From Desulfogranum mediterraneum DSM 13871 (GTDB lineage: Bacteria; Desulfobacterota; Desulfobulbia; Desulfobulbales; Desulfobulbaceae), in NCBI RefSeq assembly GCF_000429965.1, contig NZ_AUCW01000021.1, positions 45,444 to 109,443 of the forward strand: 64,000 nt of DNA, given 5' to 3'. The notes below the pieces were generated by a model that was not told where the DNA came from, ran no database searches, and was given only the letters and a program-made list of their open reading frames with translations. Positions 56,441 to 64,000 of this stretch are shown in pieces. Every line of letters starts with the position of its first letter. The stretch's first letter is position 1. The position numbers and the translations under genes are program-made.

Positions 56441-57493
56441 GTGAGTACGTTAATGAGTAATTTATATAAGCAGCGAATTCATAATAATAGTGTATACGTT
56501 GTAGCTGAGCTTTCTGCTAATCATGGACAAAGCCTTGATAACGCAATATTGTCTGTACAAGCAGCAAGGGAATGCGGAGCAGATGCAATTAAAGTGCAAA
56601 CGTATACACCAGATACTTTAACTATTAATTGTGATAACGATTTTTTTCGAATAAAACATGGAACCATTTGGGATGGTTCTACTTTGTATGAGTTATATAA
56701 AGAAGCCTTCACCCCATGGGAATGGCATGGTGAAATCTGTAATGAGGCTTTGAGACAAGGGCTTGATTTTTTTTCAACTCCATTTGATGTGACCGCTGTT
56801 GATTTTTTGGAGGAAATGGGGGTTGAAATCTACAAAATTGCTTCTTTTGAAATTACTGATATTCCTTTGGTAGAGTATGTTGCTTCCAAAGGTAAACCAG
56901 TCTTGATTTCAACAGGAATTGCAACACTCGCTGACATTGAAGAGGCTGTTTGTGCCTGTAAAAGGGCTGGGAACTCAGATGTTACCTTGCTCAAATGCAC
57001 CTCAAGCTATCCTGCTGACCCTGAGGATGCAAATCTGTTAACGATACCAAATCTTGCCGAAACTTTTAGTTGCAGGGTAGGTATTTCTGATCACACTATG
57101 GGGCATGCCGTTGCAGTCGCTGCGGTTGCGTTGGGGGCTAAGGTAGTTGAAAAACATTTCATTTTGGATCGATCGATTGGAGGACCTGACTCGCTATTCT
57201 CTATGACTCCGGGCGAGTTTACAAGCATGGTAGCGAATATAAGAGTTGTTGAAAAGGCTTTGGGACGTGTCAGTTATGATTTGACCCAGAGGGTTGAAAA
57301 GCAGCGTATGTTTGCAAGGTCTTTGTTTGTGGTGAAAGACATGCAATCCGGTGACGTTATTACAGCTGAAAATGTGCGTTCCATAAGGCCTGGTTACGGG
57401 TTGGCGCCAAGATTTTTGCCCTCAGTAATTGGAAAGAAGGTCAAGGAAGATGTTAGCAAGGGAACTCCGCTGAGCTTTGAAATTATAGATTAA
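56441..57493 (+). CDS. pseI: Pseudaminic acid synthase
   Basis: It condenses 2,4-diacetamido-2,4,6-trideoxy-L-altrose (or derivative) with PEP. It is a NeuB-family protein of 350 aa: VVAELSANHGQSLDNA, AIKVQTYTPDTLT, FFSTPFDVTAVDFLE, VEIYKIASFEITD and VGISDHTMGHAVAVAAV, and a C-terminal antifreeze-like (SAF) domain from about residue 290 (RSLFVVKDMQSGDVI). GTG 56441 follows AAGGGA; ATG 56453 is an alternative. The PseI type is preferred over NeuB/LegI given PseB, PseC and PseG in the same locus. Confidence 0.93.
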   Translation: MSTLMSNLYKQRIHNNSVYVVAELSANHGQSLDNAILSVQAARECGADAIKVQTYTPDTLTINCDNDFFRIKHGTIWDGSTLYELYKEAFTPWEWHGEICNEALRQGLDFFSTPFDVTAVDFLEEMGVEIYKIASFEITDIPLVEYVASKGKPVLISTGIATLADIEEAVCACKRAGNSDVTLLKCTSSYPADPEDANLLTIPNLAETFSCRVGISDHTMGHAVAVAAVALGAKVVEKHFILDRSIGGPDSLFSMTPGEFTSMVANIRVVEKALGRVSYDLTQRVEKQRMFARSLFVVKDMQSGDVITAENVRSIRPGYGLAPRFLPSVIGKKVKEDVSKGTPLSFEIID

Positions 57494-57510
57494 CAATACA
57501 GAATTCTGTG

Positions 57511-59085
57511 ATGATAAAGTTACTTAGAAATAGTGTTAACTCATTGGTTGGTAACGTGCATACCTATTTAAAAGAAAAACCTGATAGGTATGCAAAAGAT
57601 TTTATTTCGCATAATAAGAGAGTCTGGAAAGAGTTTAGAAAGGAGAAAGATCAAGGGGAGATTCTCGTTGAAGAAAACAATATGGGTGGATGTGTTGTCG
57701 GGCAAAGCTATCTTGCTTCTGTTTTAGGGAAAGAACACAAAGCTAAAATCGTCGCATACACTAAAGGCATAAGTAGGTATAATAGAGAGATTTATGAATC
57801 ATTTGTAGATAGCATATTAACCTATTCATCTGAAATCGTTCAATCAGAAGCTGAAGTTCTTTGTAGAAAGGTATGTTTGAATTTAAAAAACAAGAAAGAT
57901 CTTGAAGGGCTTGAGATTTCAGGGATTTGTATCGGCGATCTTGTTTATGATTTGTATATAAGAAAGTTTGAAGAGACCACGGTTGATATAAAAAGCGAAA
58001 AGTTAAGAGAGTTATTGAAGGAGGCTGTGTGTTACCTGCTTTTTTGGCAAAGATATTTTTCTGCCCATAAAGTTAAAGCTGTCTTGGTTAGTCATTGTGT
58101 TTATCCATGGAATGGTATTGTAGCCCGCGTAGCTGTTTTTCAACAGGTTTCAGTCTTTCTCGTTCAGCCAAATAGGATATATCATATAGATAATAGTCAC
58201 AATGCAAGAGCATATAATCAATATATTGATTATCCGAAACGTTTTGCAGCTCTGGCTATTGAAGAAAAAAAGAAAGCTCTCTGTCTTGCAAAAAAGAATA
58301 TAGAGAAAAGGTTTAGAGGGGAAAAAGATGTTGGAGGGCATCATTTAATAAGTACGCTATCAACAGTTAAAACCAAGGATAGAATTTTGCCTATAAGTGA
58401 TAAGTTTAAGGTTTTGATTGCTTCGCACTGTTTTTCTGATGATAATCATGTCTACGGTAATAATATTTTCAGTGATTTCTATGAGTGGCTCGAATTTTTA
58501 GGGAGAGTTTCTGAAAGAACAGGGTATGACTGGTATATCAAACTGCATCCAGACAGGTATGATTGGGAAACGGAGCATATCTTCGAATTTACCAAAAAGT
58601 ATAATGCTATAAATATCCTTGATTCAACTGTGTCGCACCTGCAACTAGTGGAAGAAGGAATAGGTTGCGTTTTGACTGTATATGGTACAATCGGATTTGA
58701 ATATGCTGCACTTGGTGTTCCTGTGGTTACATCAGCGCCATGGAATCCAACCGTTGGTTATAGTTTTAATTTGCACCCAAAGGATGAGCAGGAGTACAGA
58801 GAAATTCTCTGCAATTTGCCTGGGATAAAGTTGGAGATAGACTATGAAGAAGTGTGTGAATACTATTATTGCCATTATATAGATGAACCTGATAACTGGC
58901 TTTACAATAGTTTTTCTCAGCTTGATGAGGAGTTAGGCGGAGGTGTTGGGCATTTGGGGTCGATGAGCTATAAAAAGTTTTTAGATCAGTATAATGATGA
59001 TAAACATAAAAACATTCTAATGACCTTGGATAATTTTTTGAGGTCGAAAGAATATTGCCTTTATCCAGAACATGTCTGTAGTTAG
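57511..59085 (+). CDS. Capsule/surface-polysaccharide biosynthesis-like protein, 524 aa
   Basis: A soluble protein. The C-terminal half has WYIKLHPDRYDWE, ILDSTVSHLQLVEEG, and LTVYGTIGFEYAALGVPVVT, the GT-B-like donor region found in KpsC/KpsS- and capsule-type Kdo transferases and related sugar-acid transferases. The N-terminal half is not recognisable. With CMP-nonulosonate made next door it is a fair candidate for the transferase of that acid sugar, but this is inference. Very AT-rich. The start (ATG 57511) has no clear ribosome-binding site. Confidence 0.7.
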   Translation: MIKLLRNSVNSLVGNVHTYLKEKPDRYAKDFISHNKRVWKEFRKEKDQGEILVEENNMGGCVVGQSYLASVLGKEHKAKIVAYTKGISRYNREIYESFVDSILTYSSEIVQSEAEVLCRKVCLNLKNKKDLEGLEISGICIGDLVYDLYIRKFEETTVDIKSEKLRELLKEAVCYLLFWQRYFSAHKVKAVLVSHCVYPWNGIVARVAVFQQVSVFLVQPNRIYHIDNSHNARAYNQYIDYPKRFAALAIEEKKKALCLAKKNIEKRFRGEKDVGGHHLISTLSTVKTKDRILPISDKFKVLIASHCFSDDNHVYGNNIFSDFYEWLEFLGRVSERTGYDWYIKLHPDRYDWETEHIFEFTKKYNAINILDSTVSHLQLVEEGIGCVLTVYGTIGFEYAALGVPVVTSAPWNPTVGYSFNLHPKDEQEYREILCNLPGIKLEIDYEEVCEYYYCHYIDEPDNWLYNSFSQLDEELGGGVGHLGSMSYKKFLDQYNDDKHKNILMTLDNFLRSKEYCLYPEHVCS

Positions 59086-59120
59086 TAGACATTCTTTATT
59101 TAAAAAAAGGTGAAGAGTAT

Positions 59121-59873
59121 ATGAGTTTTCAGCCACACAAGGTAGATTGGACTCCAGAGCTGGTAGAAAATATTTGGAACTACTACAGTGATAACCCTGC
59201 GTATAAAAATTCGTATTTTGCTCAACACAGCGGGCAGAATGTTCTGTCAGAAGTTTCAGAGATAATAGGGATGAGAGGCAATGTTCTGGATGTCGGGTGC
59301 GGTCCTGGCTATTTGTTTGATCACATAAGCAAAATGGAAGGATGGGATACTTATACCGGAATTGATTCCTCATCAAAATCACTGGAAGAATTAAGAGGAA
59401 AAGCTAGAGGCGAAACAAGAAGTGTCCAAGGGGTATCTGTTGATAAGGTCCAGGATATATCAAAAGACTTTTTTGATAGAGTTTTTTGTATAGAAGTTTT
59501 GGAACACTGTGACGATGATACACTTCAGGAAATTTTTTCATTGATACATCGAAGTGTAAAAAAAGATGGATTTGTCATTATGACAACACCTAACCGGGAA
59601 GACCTGCAAAGGGAGATGCAGATCTGTCCGGAATGTGGCTGCACGTATCATAAATGGCAACATGTTCGTTCTTGGTCGTGTGACGAAGTCGCGCAGTTTG
59701 TATCTTCATGCGGTTTTAATGTTCACTCAATATTTACTTGCCATTTCGGGAGGAAAGATTTAGGGCGGGGAATGGTGGATAGTTTTGCTGCCAAATTGCG
59801 TTATCGTAAACAGTGGAGACAGAGATTTCTGCACCTTCCACAAATAATGATTCTTGCGACCCCTGTAAAATAG
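59121..59873 (+). CDS. SAM-dependent methyltransferase with inserted Cys cluster
   Basis: A class I methyltransferase of 250 aa: motif I VLDVGCGPGYLFDHI, motif II TYTGIDSSSKSL, CIEVLEHCDDDTLQEIF and KDGFVIMTTPNRED. A short insertion near residue 170 carries ICPECGCTYHKWQH, likely a zinc-binding loop. It may methylate a sugar of the polymer or its end, which would fit the extended Wzt domains. It starts 36 nt after the capsule-type gene and precedes asnB by 14 nt. Confidence 0.87.
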   Translation: MSFQPHKVDWTPELVENIWNYYSDNPAYKNSYFAQHSGQNVLSEVSEIIGMRGNVLDVGCGPGYLFDHISKMEGWDTYTGIDSSSKSLEELRGKARGETRSVQGVSVDKVQDISKDFFDRVFCIEVLEHCDDDTLQEIFSLIHRSVKKDGFVIMTTPNREDLQREMQICPECGCTYHKWQHVRSWSCDEVAQFVSSCGFNVHSIFTCHFGRKDLGRGMVDSFAAKLRYRKQWRQRFLHLPQIMILATPVK

Positions 59874-59886
59874 AAGGAATCTTTAA

Positions 59887-61806
59887 ATGTGTGGTATTGT
59901 AGGGTATTCTGGTTTTGAAACGGATTTTTATCTTGAAGGGATGAATTCGGCTCAAATCCATCGTGGGCCTGACGATCATGGGAAGTACTGGGATCCGTCT
60001 TCAAGAGTAGGGATGGCAATGCGGAGGTTAAGTATTGTCGATCTTGAGAGCGGGCATCAGCCAATGATGAATAGCAGTAAAAATATTGTCATTACCTTTA
60101 ATGGGGAAATATTTAATGCGCCTGCTATAAGAAAGGAACTTCAATCAAAGGGTATTGAATTTGTCACTTCTAACTCTGACACAGAAGTGATTTTGAAATT
60201 GTATGAAACCGTTGGTGAGGATTGTGTTACTCATTTAAACGGAATGTTTGCTTTTGTTATTTATGATAGGCAGAGGCGAGTGCTCTTTGGGGCGCGTGAT
60301 CCATTCGGTATCAAGCCGCTTCACGTCTTCAGGCATTCCGATGGGATTGCCTGGGCATCTGAAATTAAGTCATTCTTTGCTCTGCCATCTTTTATGGGTG
60401 ATGTCGATTCGATAGCTGTTAGCCAGTATCTGGGCCTACAGTATGTTCCCGGGGCAAAGACAATTTACAAAGATGTAGAAAAAATAGAGATGGGGTGGCA
60501 GTTCACCTATCATCTAGAAAACGGTCATTTTAAGCACAGGAAATATTATAATCTGCCTCTGTCGAGCACTAGCCTGGATACTGAGCTTGACTCTTCTTGT
60601 ATCCGAGACAGGTTTTATGAGGCAGTGGTCCGATGGAGTCTTTCAGATGTTCCGATTGCCTGTTCTTTGTCCGGTGGGGTCGATTCAGCAGCCATAGTTG
60701 CTTGTTTAGCTCGCAGTGGTATCAATGTTAAAACCTATACACTTGGTTTCAGGAGTCCTTTTGATTCCGCTATCGATGAGACATCTTATGCACGCGAAGT
60801 TGCCGATATGTATTCTACCGATCACCACGAAGTATTTCTTGATGTAGATGATTTGCTTTTGGAGATACCCAGTATGGTTCAACATCTTGATGAACCGTAT
60901 GGTGGGGGGCTTCCTTCGTGGTATGTATTCAAATATATGGCACAAGATGTAAAGGTTGCATTGACGGGCACCGGAGGCGATGAACTTTTCTCTAATTATC
61001 ACAAGTATAGGTGGCTTGAAAGCAGAGCATGTTTTTCCTCGGCACTGTTTTTAAGGACACATTACCCACAAGTGTCTAGAGGGTTGTCCAGGTTGTCAAG
61101 ATGTTTGACTGAAGTGAAAAAGGCGATGGGCGCATCAGGGGAAGCGTTGCCGACGCGTGAAGTTCACAGGAGAGAGGATGCGGCCCTGTTTTGGTCCGAT
61201 CCTTTTGGGCTTACATTTCCTACGGGCCATGGCACAGGCTTCTCCGAGAGAGTCTGCGCTGAACCGAACGATTATAGAAAACTATCTTTAGGCAGGCAGG
61301 CCTTACAAGATATTTTTGATAAATATAAAGGGGAGTCGGTTCGTAACCGGTGTGTTGCTGTTGATTTTAGCGGGCAGCTTCCCAATGAGTTCTTATTTAT
61401 GACAGATCGTTTTTCCATGGCGCATTCCATTGAAGCTCGAACCCCGTTTCTGGATAAAGAAATGGTGGCCCTGATGTTGGGTACTGATCCATATAAAAGG
61501 CTAAATGTCGACCTTCCAAAACAGATGCTGAAAAAGGCTTTTCAGAACTGGCTGCCTGATGGATTCACTGAAAGGCGAAAACAGGGGTTTGTTTTACCAG
61601 TCGCGCGATGGCTCCGTGGGCCATTAAAGGAAGAGGCAATGGATCTTTTTTCTCCGCAGCATCTTGCGAAGAGTGGTTATGTTAGAAAGGATTTTCAAGA
61701 TACGATCTATCGTAAATTTCTTGAAGGCGAAACAGGGCTTACGGAAACTGTATGGACAGTATATATGTTTCTCCAATGGCAAAAACATAGCAAGTACGGA
61801 TCGTGA
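59887..61806 (+). CDS. asnB: Glutamine-dependent asparagine synthase-like amidotransferase
   Basis: A 639-aa two-domain enzyme. The N-terminal glutaminase starts MCGIVGYSG (catalytic Cys2), with IHRGPDDHG and RRLSIVDLESGHQPM. The C-terminal synthetase has the PP-loop SLSGGVDSAAIV at about residues 259-270 and TGTGGDELFSNYHKYRWL. In O-antigen loci AsnB-like proteins (for example WbpS) form amides on sugar acids, so it may amidate a uronic or nonulosonic acid rather than aspartate. Both roles are possible from sequence alone. Confidence 0.93.
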   Translation: MCGIVGYSGFETDFYLEGMNSAQIHRGPDDHGKYWDPSSRVGMAMRRLSIVDLESGHQPMMNSSKNIVITFNGEIFNAPAIRKELQSKGIEFVTSNSDTEVILKLYETVGEDCVTHLNGMFAFVIYDRQRRVLFGARDPFGIKPLHVFRHSDGIAWASEIKSFFALPSFMGDVDSIAVSQYLGLQYVPGAKTIYKDVEKIEMGWQFTYHLENGHFKHRKYYNLPLSSTSLDTELDSSCIRDRFYEAVVRWSLSDVPIACSLSGGVDSAAIVACLARSGINVKTYTLGFRSPFDSAIDETSYAREVADMYSTDHHEVFLDVDDLLLEIPSMVQHLDEPYGGGLPSWYVFKYMAQDVKVALTGTGGDELFSNYHKYRWLESRACFSSALFLRTHYPQVSRGLSRLSRCLTEVKKAMGASGEALPTREVHRREDAALFWSDPFGLTFPTGHGTGFSERVCAEPNDYRKLSLGRQALQDIFDKYKGESVRNRCVAVDFSGQLPNEFLFMTDRFSMAHSIEARTPFLDKEMVALMLGTDPYKRLNVDLPKQMLKKAFQNWLPDGFTERRKQGFVLPVARWLRGPLKEEAMDLFSPQHLAKSGYVRKDFQDTIYRKFLEGETGLTETVWTVYMFLQWQKHSKYGS

Positions 61807-61997
61807 ATACAACTGAATGTACCTCCTGTTTTGCTTCATGGGGTTTTGAAAGTTTTTGAATACTGTAGTGTGTTTTGTAAATATCTTAATTGGTTACTTG
61901 TCGATAATGGTCTTGTCGTTAACGTGTATTCGTAAATATAAGCTTTTTGCTTGTCCTCAGTATTAGATTATTTTTTTCTGGTTTTTTTGGTGTTAAA

Positions 61998-63296
61998 TTG
62001 AAAATTCTGCATTTGAGTACATTCGATATTCGAGGTGGTGCTGCCAGGAGTGCTTATCGACTCCATAGAGGGATGTGCAAAATTGGTTTGGATTCGAGTA
62101 TGCTCGTCCGGAGTAAATGGAGTAAGAATGCAAGAGTGACAGCATTCTCTAATAATGATAACTTTTCGAAAAGGCTTGCAAGGTGTTTTCGATTATATTG
62201 GCTGAAACGGCAGTTAGCAACTCAGACCAAGGTACCTCCAGGTGCTTCAGGACCATTTTCTGTAGACCGAACAGACTGTGGCATCCCTTCGCTTGCGTCT
62301 TATGATATTGTCAATTTGCACTGGGTTGCCGGGTTTGTTGATTTCAACACATTTTTTGTAAATAATCGTGATACTTCAGTGGTGTGGCGATTCTCTGACC
62401 TCAATCCTATAACCGGCGGGTGTCATTATGATGCCGGCTGTGGAAAGTATCTGGAGAGATGTTATCGTTGTCCACAACTCGGAAGCAAGGTGAATGAGGA
62501 TATCTCCTCTGGTATTTGGTTGAGAAAACAAGAGGCTTTTAAGAAGCATTCGGTCGGTAATCTGCATTTTGTTGCACAAAGTAATTGGATGGCTGGGAAA
62601 ATGAAAATGAGTCCGCTCGTAGGCCATTTTCCAGTTACCGTGATTGCTAACGGGGTCGATACAGACATTTTTAAACCTGTTGCAGGATTTGGTTTGCGCT
62701 CCTGTTTGGGGATTGCAGAGGAAGATACTGTGTTATTGTTTGTGGCAACATCTACACATACCGAACGTAAGGGCTTTTCCTATTTGGTTAAAGCCATTGC
62801 AAATCTGGATTCCAAGGTATGGATCTTGTCCGTAGGGAATAACGAGCCAACAGCATTGAATCATCAGCGGCATATTTGGCTCGGGCAGATAGATAATGAA
62901 CTGTTATTAACCGCCGTATATAATACTGCCAACTTGTTTGTTTTGCCCTCCCTGCAAGATAATTTGCCTAATACTGCTATCGAATCAATTGCCTGTGGTA
63001 CACCCGTCGTTGGCTTTGATTCTGGTGGGATTTCAGATATTGTTACTTCAGGCGGCACTGGTGAGCTTGTACCTAGGGGAGACATTAAAGAGCTTTCTCA
63101 CGCTATCAAAGAGTTGGTGAAGGACGGAGCGAGGAGGGCTAAGTCAATGCGTTCTGCATGTCGTGCAAAAGCGTTGAGTGATTTCCATCTACCCTCTCAG
63201 GTGAGGAAGTTTCATGACCTATATAAGAATATAATAGATGGAAAAAAACAACATGGCCGTTTTGAAGAGTTGCATTGTAAATCAAAAAGAAGCTGA
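61998..63296 (+). CDS. Family 4 glycosyltransferase (WcaC-like)
   Basis: A GT-B protein of 432 aa beginning KILHLSTFDIRGGAARSAYR. The region DLNPITGGCHYDAGCGKY with following CYRCPQLG is a Cys-rich loop typical of the WcaC-like group; donor-site phrases are TERKGFSYLVKAIANL and VLPSLQDNLPNTAIESIACG. The start is uncertain: TTG 61998 fits the family, while the frame is open from 61947 with a hydrophobic extension. No strong ribosome-binding site is seen. It overlaps the next ORF. Confidence 0.88.
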   Translation: MKILHLSTFDIRGGAARSAYRLHRGMCKIGLDSSMLVRSKWSKNARVTAFSNNDNFSKRLARCFRLYWLKRQLATQTKVPPGASGPFSVDRTDCGIPSLASYDIVNLHWVAGFVDFNTFFVNNRDTSVVWRFSDLNPITGGCHYDAGCGKYLERCYRCPQLGSKVNEDISSGIWLRKQEAFKKHSVGNLHFVAQSNWMAGKMKMSPLVGHFPVTVIANGVDTDIFKPVAGFGLRSCLGIAEEDTVLLFVATSTHTERKGFSYLVKAIANLDSKVWILSVGNNEPTALNHQRHIWLGQIDNELLLTAVYNTANLFVLPSLQDNLPNTAIESIACGTPVVGFDSGGISDIVTSGGTGELVPRGDIKELSHAIKELVKDGARRAKSMRSACRAKALSDFHLPSQVRKFHDLYKNIIDGKKQHGRFEELHCKSKRS

Positions 63297-63492
63297 TGGG
63301 GTTCCATTTCCGTCTTCGAATACTAATGATTGGCCGTGGAATGTGGAGGGTATCGCTGATTGGGTTGGCAGGTGGAGGGAAAAAAGAGATGGTTGGCCCC
63401 GGGTCAGTATAGTTATGCCCTTCTATAATCAGGGGGGATTTATTAAGGAGGCGATAAGGTCAGCAGTTCCCGTTATGGCCGCAACGCCTTAA
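63238..63492 (+). pseudogene. Family 2 glycosyltransferase, truncated by IS insertion
   Basis: Only the first ~75 residues of a GT2 remain, including the family start WPRVSIVMPFYNQGGFIKEA followed by IRS. The reading frame then runs into foreign sequence (AVPVMAATP then stop at 63492) where an IS200-like element begins. The metal-binding DxD and donor site are missing, so it is inactive. Its start overlaps the GT4 end by about 59 nt. The remaining part of the gene may lie beyond the window if the element is simply inserted. Confidence 0.85.
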
Positions 63493-63507
63493 TTCCTTTC
63501 AGGTAAC

Positions 63508-63526
63508 CCCCCGGCTTTGCCGGGGG
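63508..63526 (+). repeat. IS200-like left-end DNA hairpin
   Basis: An 8-bp perfect stem (63508-63515 with 63519-63526) with a TTT loop. Such imperfect-palindrome tips are what TnpA recognises as single-stranded DNA in IS200/IS605 elements. Confidence 0.75.
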
Positions 63527-63558
63527 CAACAACAGTTTGACGGTTCCAGAAAAATAAA

Positions 63559-63606
63559 GAAGCCTCCAAACTCGTGGACCGCTCAAAGTCACGAGAAGGA
63601 GGCTTC
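63559..63606 (+). promoter_or_regulatory. IS200-like leader hairpin before tnpA
   Basis: A two-part stem: outer 9 bp (63559-63567 with 63598-63606) and inner 6 bp (63571-63576 with 63590-63595), loop 63577-63589. In IS200 such a leader structure blocks read-through transcription and hides the tnpA ribosome-binding site. Confidence 0.75.
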
Positions 63607-63610
63607 AAGG

Positions 63611-63934
63611 AACAACGTAAATAGCTTAAGTCATTCAAAGTGGGAATGCAGGTACCATGTTGTCTGGATCCCAAAATGTCGGGGAAAAGTTCTCTATGGC
63701 CAACTTCGGCAACATTTGAGAAAGGTATTCCATGATCTTGCTCGTCAAAAAGAGAGCAAGGTTTTGGAGGGGCATCTACAGCTCAATCATATTCCTATAT
63801 TGATCGCCATTCCACCGAAATATTCAGTTGCTCAAGTGATTGGTTACATGAAGGACACAAGTGCAATCCACATTGCGCGAGCTTATCTCGGTCGCAAGAA
63901 AAACTGGGTCTATCCGAATCTCCCAACGCCCTGA
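63611..63934 (+). pseudogene. tnpA: IS200-like transposase TnpA, decayed
   Basis: The frame reads SLSHSKWECRYHVVWIPKC from 63623, then HLRKVFHDLARQKESKVLEG and IPPKYSVAQVIGYMKDTSAI and HIARAYLGRKKNW, an unmistakable IS200-type Y1 transposase. The HUH metal site, normally DHVH, reads NHIP, so the second His is gone. After GRKKNW the sequence diverges (VYPNLPTP, stop at 63934), so the helix with the catalytic Tyr is missing. There is no good start codon at the expected N-terminus. The protein cannot transpose. Confidence 0.88.
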
Positions 63935-64000
63935 GCCCGAATCGAGCACCCAAGGGAGCTGCGATATTGTTGTCGTGAGAATGGGCCAAAGTGACGCTCG

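Larger units (their letters stand above)
63467..64000 (+). mobile_element. Decayed IS200/IS605-family (IS200-like) element, right end not seen
   Basis: Starting near 63467, where the GT2 frame loses homology, the sequence has the left-end subterminal hairpin, the leader hairpin before tnpA, and a tnpA remnant in the right order. IS200 elements carry only tnpA and have no terminal inverted repeats, so the exact left tip and target site cannot be set by eye. The right end is either beyond 64000 or lost. Confidence 0.75.

Noticed and set aside
56441..57493. Sialic or legionaminic acid synthase (NeuB/LegI) for the NeuB-family gene
   Set aside because: PseB, PseC and PseG in the same operon point to the pseudaminic series; no NeuC/LegG-type epimerase is present.

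Overview
The window looks like a chromosomal segment of a Gram-negative anaerobe, most likely a Desulfobacterota member of the Desulfobulbales type. Supporting signs are a Ros/MucR zinc-finger regulator, the yicC-remA-gmk gene order, futalosine-pathway menaquinone genes (mqnB, mqnD), a periplasmic multiheme cytochrome c, an NADP-type glutamate dehydrogenase, and Pal/OmpH/LolA/HldA/Wzm-Wzt envelope genes. The taxonomic call is an inference from gene content; there is no rRNA in the window.

Region 1 (1-25.1 kb) is ordinary high-GC core chromosome. It holds a small conserved hypothetical, an alpha-glucan phosphorylase, Pal, OmpH/Skp, a heptose-7-phosphate kinase, yicC-remA-gmk-rlmB, an S1-domain protein, a YfcE-type phosphodiesterase, murI-lolA, mucR, an FmdB zinc ribbon, a DUF2959 lipoprotein, queA, mqnB-mqnD-mobA, a multiheme cytochrome with one in-frame TGA, a 997-residue receiver plus PEP-synthase-ATP-grasp protein, gdhA and an arginyl/leucyl-tRNA protein transferase. 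About 1 kb between mucR and fmdB (12.3-13.3 kb) has no convincing gene.

Region 2 (25.2-41.3 kb) begins a long surface-polysaccharide locus, all on the + strand and mostly tightly coupled. It has GDP-fucose synthesis (gmd, fcl), a first ABC O-antigen exporter (wzm/wzt with a C-terminal cargo-binding extension), a HAD-like protein, several glycosyltransferases (GT4, GT2, polytopic GT-C-like), a secreted nucleoside-hydrolase homologue and a second Gmd-like dehydratase.

Region 3 (41.4-63.5 kb) is a second module with visibly lower GC. A GbsR/MarR-type regulator overlaps a second wzm/wzt pair. After it comes a pseudaminic-acid-type nonulosonate pathway (PseB, PseC, GNAT, PseG, PseI) with unusual additions: an aldo/keto reductase, a cytidylyltransferase fused to a class III aminotransferase, a radical SAM/SPASM protein, a HisH-HisF-WbpG amidotransferase set (acetamidino formation), and a formyltransferase. 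A capsule-type GT, a methyltransferase, an AsnB-like amidotransferase and GT4/GT2 genes follow. The most AT-rich part (about 54.7-59 kb) includes roughly 0.9 kb of apparent non-coding DNA.

Region 4 (63.47-64 kb) is a decayed IS200-like element. It carries the typical left-end hairpin and the tnpA-leader hairpin, has a broken HUH motif, and has truncated a GT2 gene. The polysaccharide locus probably continues beyond the window.

The two points most worth following are the composite nonulosonate-derivative module with its own ABC exporter and local regulator, and the cytochrome whose reading frame runs through a TGA that could be selenocysteine or a nonsense mutation.
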